Source: Chryseobacterium gleum (lineage in GTDB: Bacteria > Bacteroidota > Bacteroidia > Flavobacteriales_D > Crocinitomicaceae). From it: a stretch of 9,664 nt of DNA. Shown piece after piece: positions 1-6,195 of this stretch. The position numbers and the translations under genes are program-made. Position 1 is the first letter of the stretch, and each line of letters opens with the position of its first letter. Where the stretch lies: the NCBI GenBank assembly GCA_943326825.2, contig CALPUT020000070.1:1-9664 (forward strand). The letters are read 5' to 3'. The notes under the pieces were generated by a model. That model was not told the origin of the DNA. It ran no database searches and was given only the letters and a program-made list of their open reading frames with translations.

Positions 1-989
1 AATGTACTTCTGTAATGCGCCTGCATCATCGAAAAACGAATCACATTGGGTGCATACGGTTTGTCAAAAACAGCGGTTGTTCCTTCTACAATTTCTTTCG
101 GTAAAAAGTAATTCCCTAACGATTTACTCATTTTTTGACCGTTCACATTCAACATGTTGGCATGCATCCAATATTTCGCTGGATTACAACCCAATGAACC
201 ACAATTTTGAGCAATTTCATCTTCGTGATGCGGAAATTTTAAATCCAAACCTCCACCGTGAATGTCAAATTGTGAACCTAAATATTTTGTACTCATAGCA
301 GTACATTCGATGTGCCAACCTGGATTTCCATTCCCCCAAGGTGAACGCCAAATTTGCATATCATCTGGATTTGCCTTTTTCCATAAAGCGAAATCGGCAA
401 AGAAACGTTTTTCGTCTTGAGCATTCAAGGTTCTTGTTTCTTCCGCTAATTCATCTACTTTTCTTCCGCTTAAAATTCCATATTCGAACTTTTCGCTATA
501 AGCTCTCACATCAAAATAAACTGAACCATTTATAACATACGCAAAACCATTTTCAATAATCTTTTCGATGATTTCGATTTGTTCTTGAATATGTCCTGTT
601 GCTGTCGGTTCAATATTTGGTGGAAGCATATTGTAAATACGCTGTAATTCTTGAAAATTAACGTTGTACTTGTAAACGATTTCTAACGATTGAACTTTTT
701 CCAAACGAGCCACTTTTCCAATGCTATCAACATCATCTCCAGCACTGTTAGTGATATGTCCTGCATCGGTGATATTTCGCACGTATTTTACTTGATACCC
801 CAATTTCAAAAGGTAACGGTAAATCATATCAAAATTGATAAACGTACGCATGTTTCCCATGTGTGGCTCACTGTATAACGTCGGCCCACAAACATACATT
901 CCAACTCTATTTTCGTGTATCGGTTCAAATTTTTCTTTTTGACCTGTTAAACTATTGTAAATGAAAAGTTCGTTTGTAATTGTGCTCAT
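1..989 (-). CDS. cysS: Cysteinyl-tRNA synthetase, N-terminal part (cut by window edge)
   Basis: Class I aminoacyl-tRNA synthetase that charges tRNA-Cys with cysteine in the cytoplasm. I translated the minus strand from the ATG at 989-987; about 329 codons are open to the edge, against roughly 460-500 aa for the family, so the C-terminal tRNA-binding part lies outside. Visible landmarks are the zinc ligand C34 in VCGPT, the HIGH-type ATP motif as HMGN at 43-46, the remaining zinc ligands C229 (IECTAM), H254 and E258 (FPHHEDE), and KMSKS at 286-290. The 25-residue spacing from C229 to H254 matches the E. coli enzyme (C209, H234). No frameshift is seen. It lies 67 bases downstream of a small membrane-protein gene on the same strand, with no clear promoter between them, so the two are probably co-transcribed. 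The identification is secure. Confidence 0.97.
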   Translation of the reverse strand, partial: MSTITNELFIYNSLTGQKEKFEPIHENRVGMYVCGPTLYSEPHMGNMRTFINFDMIYRYLLKLGYQVKYVRNITDAGHITNSAGDDVDSIGKVARLEKVQSLEIVYKYNVNFQELQRIYNMLPPNIEPTATGHIQEQIEIIEKIIENGFAYVINGSVYFDVRAYSEKFEYGILSGRKVDELAEETRTLNAQDEKRFFADFALWKKANPDDMQIWRSPWGNGNPGWHIECTAMSTKYLGSQFDIHGGGLDLKFPHHEDEIAQNCGSLGCNPAKYWMHANMLNVNGQKMSKSLGNYFLPKEIVEGTTAVFDKPYAPNVIRFSMMQAHYRST

Positions 990-1056
990 ATCGTTATCCT
1001 GTGATTTTTCACGAAATTAATGAAAAGATTGAAAGTAAAAATGATTTGAAAGCTGA

Positions 1057-1308
1057 TTATTTGCTTGTTTTCTTTGGTAAGCTTCTTAAAAAAGTAAAAA
1101 TCCTTTTTCTAAAGAAGAGTAACAATAAAATGTAAGGAAGAAACATTAAATATAAAATACCAAAATTGATGTTGCTCCCAAAAGATGATTCTTCTAAATC
1201 AGTTGCTTGTTCTGATAATAATTTACATTGCGAACATCCTTGTCCAAACACATCTAATACTAGAATTGATAAACAAATAATTAAGAATATTCTTAGTGTA
1301 TTTTTCAT
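1057..1308 (-). CDS. Small secreted CxxC protein with one C-terminal membrane segment
   Basis: An 83-residue protein of unknown function. Residues 1-23 form a signal peptide or first membrane anchor: a basic start (MKNTLR), a hydrophobic core, then FGQ before a likely cleavage site. Directly after it come C25 and C28 in GCSQCK. An acidic linker (34-43) is followed by a second hydrophobic span at about 48-66 and a basic tail rich in Lys and Arg, which predicts a cytoplasmic C-terminus and an extracytoplasmic CxxC. From memory, similar short proteins with a CxMC/CxxC and an 'N-G-ILYLM-x-PY' segment are common in Flavobacteriia. The INFGILYLMFLPYILL stretch here fits that pattern. The CxxC could bind a metal or undergo redox chemistry, but nothing in the sequence proves either. 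It precedes cysS on the same strand. Confidence 0.8.
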   Translation of the reverse strand: MKNTLRIFLIICLSILVLDVFGQGCSQCKLLSEQATDLEESSFGSNINFGILYLMFLPYILLLLFFRKRIFTFLRSLPKKTSK

Positions 1309-1312
1309 TTGT

Positions 1313-1320
1313 CAAAATTA
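1313..1320 (-). promoter_or_regulatory. Candidate -7 box for the small CxxC gene
   Basis: Read on the minus strand this is TAATTTTG, a full match to the Bacteroidota -7 element TAnnTTTG. It ends only 4 bases before the ATG at 1308, so transcription from it would give a leaderless or nearly leaderless mRNA. I see no TTTG-like -33 element at the usual 19-21 base spacing, and the region is A+T-rich, so a chance match is possible. Confidence 0.35.
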
Positions 1321-1341
1321 ATAATAATTCAATTGATTAAA

Positions 1342-1385
1342 AATGATTTTCGTCATTATTCTTTACTCTAAAATCAGATTCTTTA
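1342..1385. repeat. Short palindrome and direct repeat between divergent genes
   Basis: Between the divergent small CxxC gene and TPR lipoprotein gene there is an inverted repeat AATGA-ttttcg-TCATT (1342-1357), and a direct repeat ATTCTTTA at 1358-1365 and 1378-1385, offset by 20 bases (about two helical turns). Such an arrangement can be an operator for a DNA-binding protein. The units are short and the region is A+T-rich, so this is only a candidate. Confidence 0.2.
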
Positions 1386-1438
1386 GTAGAATGTACCAAT
1401 CAATGAGCAAAGGATTAGAACAAAAAGAAAAATTCAAC

Positions 1439-1446
1439 TAACTTTG
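1439..1446 (+). promoter_or_regulatory. Candidate -7 promoter box for the TPR lipoprotein gene
   Basis: TAACTTTG matches the Bacteroidota -7 consensus TAnnTTTG in full. A weak -33 counterpart (TTAG around 1415) lies about 20 bases upstream. Transcription would begin near 1450, leaving a leader of about 20 bases before the ATG at 1471. The box also covers the TTG at 1444 that would otherwise be the longest-frame start, which argues against that start. Confidence 0.5.
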
Positions 1447-1470
1447 AGTTCAGTTTATCAAAACATCAAA

Positions 1471-2460
1471 ATGAAATACATATTTATATACATATTAGCA
1501 ATTAATGCAGTTATCTCAAGTTGTGGAGGTTCTAAATCTAAAAATACTACAACAAAAGATATTGATAGTCTAATTGTTCTTTACCCTGACAGCATGCCTA
1601 TTTTGATCAAACACGGTCAGAAAATGGTTAAAGAATTTGATTTTTCTAAAGCAATCGCTGATGGTGCTAAAGCATTTCATAAAGACAGTAATAACATCGA
1701 TGCTAGAATGTTATATGCAGATGTTTTAAATAATCGTCCAACGAGAACATTTACAGATGTCATGGAAGCTCAAAGACATTTTAAAGTGATTATAAAAAAA
1801 GAACCTAGAAACACAAAAGCACTTGTAGGATTAGCAACAACTTACAGTCAACAACAAGATTTTGAAAAAGCGTTTCAATACATCAATAATGCTTTGAAAA
1901 TAGATTCAAAATACAGAGATGCTTATGTATTAAAAGGAACAATTTATTTACAAATTGGAAATAAAGAATTAGCAAAATCATCTTATGAGACTGCTGTACA
2001 ACAAGATCCAACATTTTATGAAGCTTATTTGATGTTAGGTACAATTTATGAATCAGAGAACAATCCAATTTGCTTAGAATATTATACAACAGCAACTAAA
2101 ATTCAACCAAAAAATCCAGATGTTCTTTATGCTTTAGCTTATGCAGATGTGAAGTACAATAAAGTGAATCAAGCGAAAAGATTGTACCGTAAAATGATTC
2201 AAATTGATTCAACATATCACGAAGCATTATTTCAATTAGGTTACATCAAACAGTATGTTGAAATGGATAGAGATAGCGCTATGTATTTTTATAAAAGTGC
2301 GATCAAATCAAACTTCCAATTCGTAGAAGCGTATCATAATTTAGGGTTATGCTACGAAGAAATGGGCGACAAAACGCATGCTTTAGAATCTTTCGGAAAA
2401 GCTTTAAAATTCAACCCGAATTATACTTTATCTAGAACTGAAGCAAATAAATTAAGATAA
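1471..2460 (+). CDS. TPR-repeat lipoprotein
   Basis: A 329-residue envelope lipoprotein built almost wholly of tetratricopeptide repeats, so probably a scaffold for protein-protein contacts. I start it at the ATG at 1471: this places MKYIFIYILAINAVISSC as a type II signal peptide with the lipidated cysteine at C18. The frame is open back to a TTG at 1444, but that adds nine polar residues ahead of the signal and lies in the likely promoter. C18 is followed by GGSKSK, which lacks the acidic residues of the lipoprotein surface-export signals described in Capnocytophaga and Flavobacterium, so a periplasm-facing position is more likely (inference). About six to eight TPR units run from roughly residue 42 to 317, with clear A-x-x-Y/F and P/N-x-x-x-A spacing (for example 113-146, 147-180, 284-317). 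The stop overlaps the next gene's ATG by one base. I cannot assign a specific pathway. Confidence 0.88.
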   Translation: MKYIFIYILAINAVISSCGGSKSKNTTTKDIDSLIVLYPDSMPILIKHGQKMVKEFDFSKAIADGAKAFHKDSNNIDARMLYADVLNNRPTRTFTDVMEAQRHFKVIIKKEPRNTKALVGLATTYSQQQDFEKAFQYINNALKIDSKYRDAYVLKGTIYLQIGNKELAKSSYETAVQQDPTFYEAYLMLGTIYESENNPICLEYYTTATKIQPKNPDVLYALAYADVKYNKVNQAKRLYRKMIQIDSTYHEALFQLGYIKQYVEMDRDSAMYFYKSAIKSNFQFVEAYHNLGLCYEEMGDKTHALESFGKALKFNPNYTLSRTEANKLR

Positions 2461-3083
2461 TGCGTATTCATCCAAAGTACATTCAAATTATTGGCGATGC
2501 TGTCATTCCTTTATTAGGTTTCTTTGTTTGGAGTTGGAACATTTACTTTATCCTTCTTTTTTATCTGCTTGATCTTTTAGTTAAAGAAGTCGTAATGCAT
2601 TTTAAATCAAATCGCATTGTGAAATTTCAAACTGAAATCGGATTAAAAAATACTTCTTCAAAAAATGAATTGAAATTTCGATTTTTAAGTAGTCTTCTTC
2701 TAATCTTTAGCTTATTTGTTATTCACTTTGCTTTAGTCGTAAAAGACGATGAATTTAATTTACTTAAAGAATTATTTGACTTTTGGAATTATAAAGATAT
2801 GGGATTTGCTCAGGGTTATATTCTAATTCCATTGGTAATCGTTATGGGATTTATGCAATATAAAAATGAATTTATTCTACCTAAATTGTATGAAAATCAG
2901 TCATTAGATTTTATCTGGAAAAAACACATTAAAGCATTAATCGTTTTGTTAAGTTTTTCAAGTTTAACGTTTGGAATACTTCAATTTGTAAAAATCAATG
3001 ATTTGATATTGGTGATTTGTGTTATTGTAATTTCTAGCGCTTACCAATTTTTAGAAATTCGTAATCAATTTCTGATAAAATAA
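2460..3083 (+). CDS. Polytopic membrane protein of unknown function
   Basis: A 207-residue integral inner-membrane protein that I do not recognise as a named family. It has about six hydrophobic spans: roughly 10-24 and 27-45 (a tight hairpin), 74-94, 117-134, 155-175 and 180-197. A basic loop follows the second span (HFKSNRIVK, 47-55), and an acidic stretch follows the third (KDDEF and onwards, near 95). No catalytic or transporter motif stands out. The aromatic run FFVWSWNIYFILLFYLLDLL loosely recalls DUF6498-type membrane proteins, but this is a weak impression. The start ATG shares its A with the TAA stop of the upstream TPR lipoprotein gene (TAATG), a layout that normally means translational coupling, so the two products may work together. 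It converges on rnc with a single base between the stop codons. Confidence 0.82.
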   Translation: MRIHPKYIQIIGDAVIPLLGFFVWSWNIYFILLFYLLDLLVKEVVMHFKSNRIVKFQTEIGLKNTSSKNELKFRFLSSLLLIFSLFVIHFALVVKDDEFNLLKELFDFWNYKDMGFAQGYILIPLVIVMGFMQYKNEFILPKLYENQSLDFIWKKHIKALIVLLSFSSLTFGILQFVKINDLILVICVIVISSAYQFLEIRNQFLIK

Positions 3084-3084
3084 A

Positions 3085-3804
3085 TTAAATCTCCCCCATC
3101 AACTCCAACGTTTCTTTCGAAGCTGCTTGTTCTGCCATCTTTTTAGATGTTCCTTTACCTTGTCCGTAATTAACACTGTTGACTTTCGCTTGAACTAAAT
3201 ACTCCCAAGAACCTCCAAGATTTTCTTCAGTTAGGACTTCAAACTCAAGTTTCAATTGTTTTTTCTGACTCCAAATAAATAACTTCGATTTGAAATCAAT
3301 TTCTTCTTCCAATAATCGGTTTAAATCAACATATTTCCTGAAAACGTGGTCATTAATAGTCTTTTTTACGGCATGAAATCCTCCATCTAAATAAATAGCA
3401 CCCATAATAGCTTCAAAAGCATTTCCTTCCAATGTATTCAAATTAATGGAGCGGCCTTTTTGATAACGAATAATTTCTCTTAACTCCATATCTTCAGCAA
3501 TAGAAGACAAGGTCTTTCTACTAACCAATTTGGATTTGATTTTTGTTAAGTATCCTTCATCCTCGTTTGGAAAACGGGTATACAAATATTCAGCGATGAC
3601 TGCATCTAAAATTGCATCACCTAAAAATTCTAACCGTTCGTTAGAAGATTCTGAATTATTATTGCTTAAAGATTTATGTGTTACTGCTTCAAAAAAATAA
3701 TGTACTTTTCTCGGACGGTATCCAAACCGTTTTAGGATAAATCTAATAATTTGAAGTTCATCCTTTGATCTTTTACCTCTGAAAAATAAGAAGCGGGATA
3801 ACAA
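3085..3804 (-). CDS. rnc: Ribonuclease III
   Basis: Double-strand-specific endoribonuclease that processes rRNA precursors and structured mRNAs. At 239 aa it has the usual length. The RNase III domain (about 20-160) carries the signature NERLEFLGDAILD with E56, E59 and D63, E83 in EDEGYL, and E131. These correspond to E. coli E38, E41, D45, E65 and E117. E. coli D114 is replaced by N128 (GNAFEA). A double-stranded RNA-binding domain occupies about 170-236, ending in GTSKKMAEQAASKETLELM. No ATG or GTG lies in frame before the catalytic domain. The plausible start is the TTG at 3804-3802, immediately after the TAA of fabF and in the same frame as fabF. Initiation is therefore probably by termination-reinitiation coupled to fabF translation (inference). 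It is the last gene of acpP-fabF-rnc. Confidence 0.95.
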   Translation of the reverse strand: MLSRFLFFRGKRSKDELQIIRFILKRFGYRPRKVHYFFEAVTHKSLSNNNSESSNERLEFLGDAILDAVIAEYLYTRFPNEDEGYLTKIKSKLVSRKTLSSIAEDMELREIIRYQKGRSINLNTLEGNAFEAIMGAIYLDGGFHAVKKTINDHVFRKYVDLNRLLEEEIDFKSKLFIWSQKKQLKLEFEVLTEENLGGSWEYLVQAKVNSVNYGQGKGTSKKMAEQAASKETLELMGEI

Positions 3805-5058
3805 TTATTTTTGATATTTCTTAACAATAATACTAGTATTATGACCACCAAATCCAAATGTGTTTGAAATAGCATAATTTACAATACGATTTTGCGCTTT
3901 ATTAAACGTAAAGTTTAGTTTATTGTCTATAGCTGGATCGTCAGTAAAGTGATTAATTGTAGGAGGAATAATATCGTGTTGAACAGCCATAACACATGCA
4001 ATCGCTTCAATAGCTCCAGCAGCGCCTAATAAATGTCCTGTCATTGATTTTGTTGAACTAATATTCAAGTTGTAAGCATGGTCACCAAAAACATCTTTAA
4101 TTGCTTTTACTTCAGCAATATCTCCTAAAGGAGTTGATGTTCCGTGAACGTTTACATAATCAATTTTAGTTGCATCAATTTCAGCATCTTCTAGAGCAGC
4201 TAACATTGTGTTACGAGCACCAATTCCATCTGGATGTGGAGCTGTCATATGATAAGCATCTCCAGACATACCACCACCTACAACTTCAGCGTAGATTGTT
4301 GCACCTCTTTTGATTGCGTGTTCATATTCTTCTAAAATAAGTGCACCTGCACCTTCTCCTAAAACAAATCCATCGCGATCTAAATCAAACGGACGAGATG
4401 CTGTTTCTGGAGAATCATTACGAGTAGATAATGCTTTTAATGCATTAAATCCTCCCATTCCCATTTGGTTAACAGCAGCTTCAGAACCACCAGTAACAAT
4501 TGCATCAGATTTCCCTAAACGAATCATATTGAAAGAATCAATAATTGCATTCGTTGCTGAAGCACAAGCAGAAACAGTTACATAGTTTGGTCCTCTTAAA
4601 CCGTATTTAATAGAGATATGACCTGCTGCGATATCAGCAATCATTTTAGGAATAAAGAATGGATTGAAACGTGGTGTTCCATCTCCTGAGAAGAAATTTT
4701 CAGCTTCGTCTTGGAATGTTTTTAAACCTCCAATACCTGAACCCCAAATAACTCCGATTCTATCTAAATTTGGATTTGACTCCATAAGACCAGAGTGCAC
4801 CATAGCTTCTGTTGCAGAAACCATGGCGTACTGTGAAAATTGGTCTAATTTTCTTGCTTCTTTACGATCGATAAATTCTTCAACATTGAAGTCTTTAACC
4901 TCGCAAGCAAAATGTGTTTTGAACAAAGATGCATCGTATTGTTTCACTGGCGCCGCACCACTTTTCCCTTGTTTTAATGCTTCCCAATATTCAGTAAGCG
5001 TATTACCAATAGGTGTAAGTGCACCTAACCCCGTTACAACAACTCTTTTTAATTCCAT
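3805..5058 (-). CDS. fabF: 3-oxoacyl-[acyl-carrier-protein] synthase II (KAS II)
   Basis: Condensing enzyme of type II fatty acid synthesis: it joins malonyl-ACP to a growing acyl-ACP with loss of CO2, in the cytoplasm. The 417 residues are full length. The thiolase-fold catalytic set is intact: nucleophile C165 in VSACASA, H305 in VHGTSTPLGD, K337 and H342 in TKSMTGHLLGAAG. These match E. coli FabF C163, H303, K335 and H340. The glycine-rich end FGFGGHN (401-407) is also normal. The start is the ATG at 5058, 41 bases after the acpP stop, with no convincing promoter between, so it should be transcribed with acpP. Its TAA stop abuts rnc. The N-terminal RVVVTGLGALTPIGN is typical of the family and supports the chosen start. 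Confidence 0.98.
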   Translation of the reverse strand: MELKRVVVTGLGALTPIGNTLTEYWEALKQGKSGAAPVKQYDASLFKTHFACEVKDFNVEEFIDRKEARKLDQFSQYAMVSATEAMVHSGLMESNPNLDRIGVIWGSGIGGLKTFQDEAENFFSGDGTPRFNPFFIPKMIADIAAGHISIKYGLRGPNYVTVSACASATNAIIDSFNMIRLGKSDAIVTGGSEAAVNQMGMGGFNALKALSTRNDSPETASRPFDLDRDGFVLGEGAGALILEEYEHAIKRGATIYAEVVGGGMSGDAYHMTAPHPDGIGARNTMLAALEDAEIDATKIDYVNVHGTSTPLGDIAEVKAIKDVFGDHAYNLNISSTKSMTGHLLGAAGAIEAIACVMAVQHDIIPPTINHFTDDPAIDNKLNFTFNKAQNRIVNYAISNTFGFGGHNTSIIVKKYQK

Positions 5059-5099
5059 AAAGGATAAACTTTGTTCAACAATAAGATTCTAAAAATTTA

Positions 5100-5336
5100 T
5101 TAGTTTGAGTGCTCCTCGATGTAAGTGATAGCATCTCCAACTGTTTGGATTTTTTCTGCTTGATCATCAGGAATTGCGATGTTGAATTCTTTTTCAAATT
5201 CCATAATCAACTCAACTGTATCTAGAGAATCAGCACCTAGATCATTTGTGAAGCTTGCTTCGTGATTTACTTCGCTTTCTTCAACACCTAATTTATCTAC
5301 AATGATAGATATTACTTTTGCTTTGATTTCAGACAT
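5100..5336 (-). CDS. acpP: Acyl carrier protein
   Basis: A 78-residue acidic protein that carries fatty acyl intermediates on a 4'-phosphopantetheine arm. The attachment site is S37 in LGADSLD, with the usual VELIMEFE helix following it. Length and charge are typical for bacterial ACP. It is the first gene of acpP-fabF-rnc on the minus strand, 41 bases ahead of its partner enzyme gene fabF, and is divergent from purN across a 274-base A+T-rich intergenic region (5337-5610). That region holds candidate promoters for both directions and no gene that I can support. Confidence 0.98.
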   Translation of the reverse strand: MSEIKAKVISIIVDKLGVEESEVNHEASFTNDLGADSLDTVELIMEFEKEFNIAIPDDQAEKIQTVGDAITYIEEHSN

Positions 5337-5391
5337 TTCTAATTTTTTTAATAATTACAGTTTGCAAAGAAAAAAACATTGTGTCAAAAAA

Positions 5392-5399
5392 CAAAATTA
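5392..5399 (-). promoter_or_regulatory. Candidate -7 promoter box for acpP-fabF-rnc
   Basis: On the minus strand this reads TAATTTTG, a complete match to the Bacteroidota TAnnTTTG element. It would give a leader of about 50 bases before the acpP ATG at 5336, reasonable for a highly expressed gene. No good TTG-type -33 element is seen at 19-21 bases; the nearest CAA (plus strand) is about 31 bases away. Confidence 0.45.
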
Positions 5400-5481
5400 T
5401 TTACTCATATTATTCTACTCATTTACTATTCAATTCATCCATTATGCCTTCAAGAGCATATGTTTAAAGGGATTAATTCAA

Positions 5482-5514
5482 TTTGAAAATATTGATTTTT
5501 TTATGTTAATTTTT
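5482..5514 (+). promoter_or_regulatory. Candidate upstream promoter for the purN unit
   Basis: TTTG at 5482-5485, 21 bases, then TAATTTTT at 5507-5514. The spacing fits the Bacteroidota TTTG-N19-21-TAnnTTTG pattern and only the last base of the -7 box differs from consensus. It would give a leader of about 90 bases for purN. It competes with the candidate nearer the gene (5573-5606), and the A+T-rich background makes either match uncertain. Confidence 0.3.
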
Positions 5515-5572
5515 TCAAGTTAAAGTCAAAATTGCTGTTTTTAAGGTTTTTTTAACTAAAAAGGTTGTAACT

Positions 5573-5606
5573 TTTGGGTAATAAACAACTATACTTTCTA
5601 ACTTTA
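5573..5606 (+). promoter_or_regulatory. Candidate start-proximal promoter for purN
   Basis: TTTG at 5573-5576, 22 bases, then TAACTTTA at 5599-5606 (seven of eight positions of TAnnTTTG, counting the two n positions as matches). The box ends 4 bases before the purN ATG at 5611, so the mRNA would be leaderless or close to it. The same 4-base distance is seen at the small gene ending its promoter at 1313. Confidence 0.35.
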
Positions 5607-5610
5607 CAGC

Positions 5611-6183
5611 ATGGAGAAAATAAAATTAGCGATTTTTGCTTCTGGATCTGGATCAAATGCCAAGAATATTATTCAGCATTTTAAAGACCATTTTTCGATT
5701 GAAATAGATTGTGTATTATCTAATAAATCTGATGCTCCAATCATTTATTGGTGCAACCAAAATGACATTGAAACTATAGTCCTTGATAATCAAAAAGTAG
5801 AAGACGGAAACTTTTTGAATTCAATTTGCAAAGAAAGAGCTATCGATTTTATCATTTTAGCAGGTTACTTAAGAAAAATTCCTTCTGAATTAATTCATAC
5901 TTTTGAAAATAAAATGATTAATATCCATCCTTCTTTACTTCCAAAATTTGGAGGAAAAGGAATGTATGGAAATAATGTGCATAAAGCTGTTAAAGCAGCC
6001 AATGAAAATCAAACAGGAATCACGATACATTTTGTAAACGAAAATTTTGATGAAGGAAGATATATCGCTCAATTTTATACTGAAGTACTTTTTACTGATT
6101 CAGTTGAAGATATTCAATTGAAGATACATTCATTGGAACAAAAATATTTTCCAACAGTAATCGAAAAAACAATTATTGCATAA
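5611..6183 (+). CDS. purN: Phosphoribosylglycinamide formyltransferase
   Basis: Third step of de novo purine synthesis: transfers a formyl group from 10-formyltetrahydrofolate to glycinamide ribonucleotide, in the cytoplasm. The 190 residues match the usual family length. The N-terminal ASGSGSNAKNI (10-20) is the phosphate-binding loop. The catalytic trio is present as N104 and H106 in INIHPSLLPKFGG and D147 in NFDEGRYIAQ, matching E. coli N106, H108 and D144. LAGYLRKIP at 83-91 is also typical. The ATG at 5611 gives a normal N-terminus directly ahead of the phosphate loop. It opens a plus-strand series in which the next reading frame begins 12 bases after its stop. Confidence 0.97.
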   Translation: MEKIKLAIFASGSGSNAKNIIQHFKDHFSIEIDCVLSNKSDAPIIYWCNQNDIETIVLDNQKVEDGNFLNSICKERAIDFIILAGYLRKIPSELIHTFENKMINIHPSLLPKFGGKGMYGNNVHKAVKAANENQTGITIHFVNENFDEGRYIAQFYTEVLFTDSVEDIQLKIHSLEQKYFPTVIEKTIIA

Positions 6184-6195
6184 AAATAATTCCAA

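Noticed and set aside
2..878. Three plus-strand open frames (2-298, 341-535, 690-878)
   Set aside because: They lie opposite the cysS coding sequence, whose minus-strand translation is continuous and carries all family motifs. They show no recognisable domain.
1001..1012. Hairpin GTGA-TTTT-TCAC upstream of cysS
   Set aside because: The stem is only 4 bp, with no T-run placed as a terminator and no sign of a T-box leader, so it is not supportable as a regulatory element.
1444..1470. TTG at 1444 as start of the TPR lipoprotein
   Set aside because: It lies inside the TAACTTTG promoter-like box and would put nine polar residues before a well-formed lipoprotein signal peptide that begins at the ATG at 1471.
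4310..5092. Two plus-strand open frames opposite fabF
   Set aside because: The minus strand encodes a complete, motif-perfect FabF. These frames are antisense shadows with low-complexity Ser/Pro-rich products.
5302..5523. Plus-strand frame across the acpP start and the intergenic region
   Set aside because: It overlaps acpP in antisense, and the rest is A+T-rich sequence holding promoter-like boxes. No homology or convincing start is seen.
5541..5576. A/T tract with TTTTT-AACT-AAAAA symmetry as a terminator
   Set aside because: The stem would be only A-U pairs, and both flanking genes are divergent, so no terminator is expected there.
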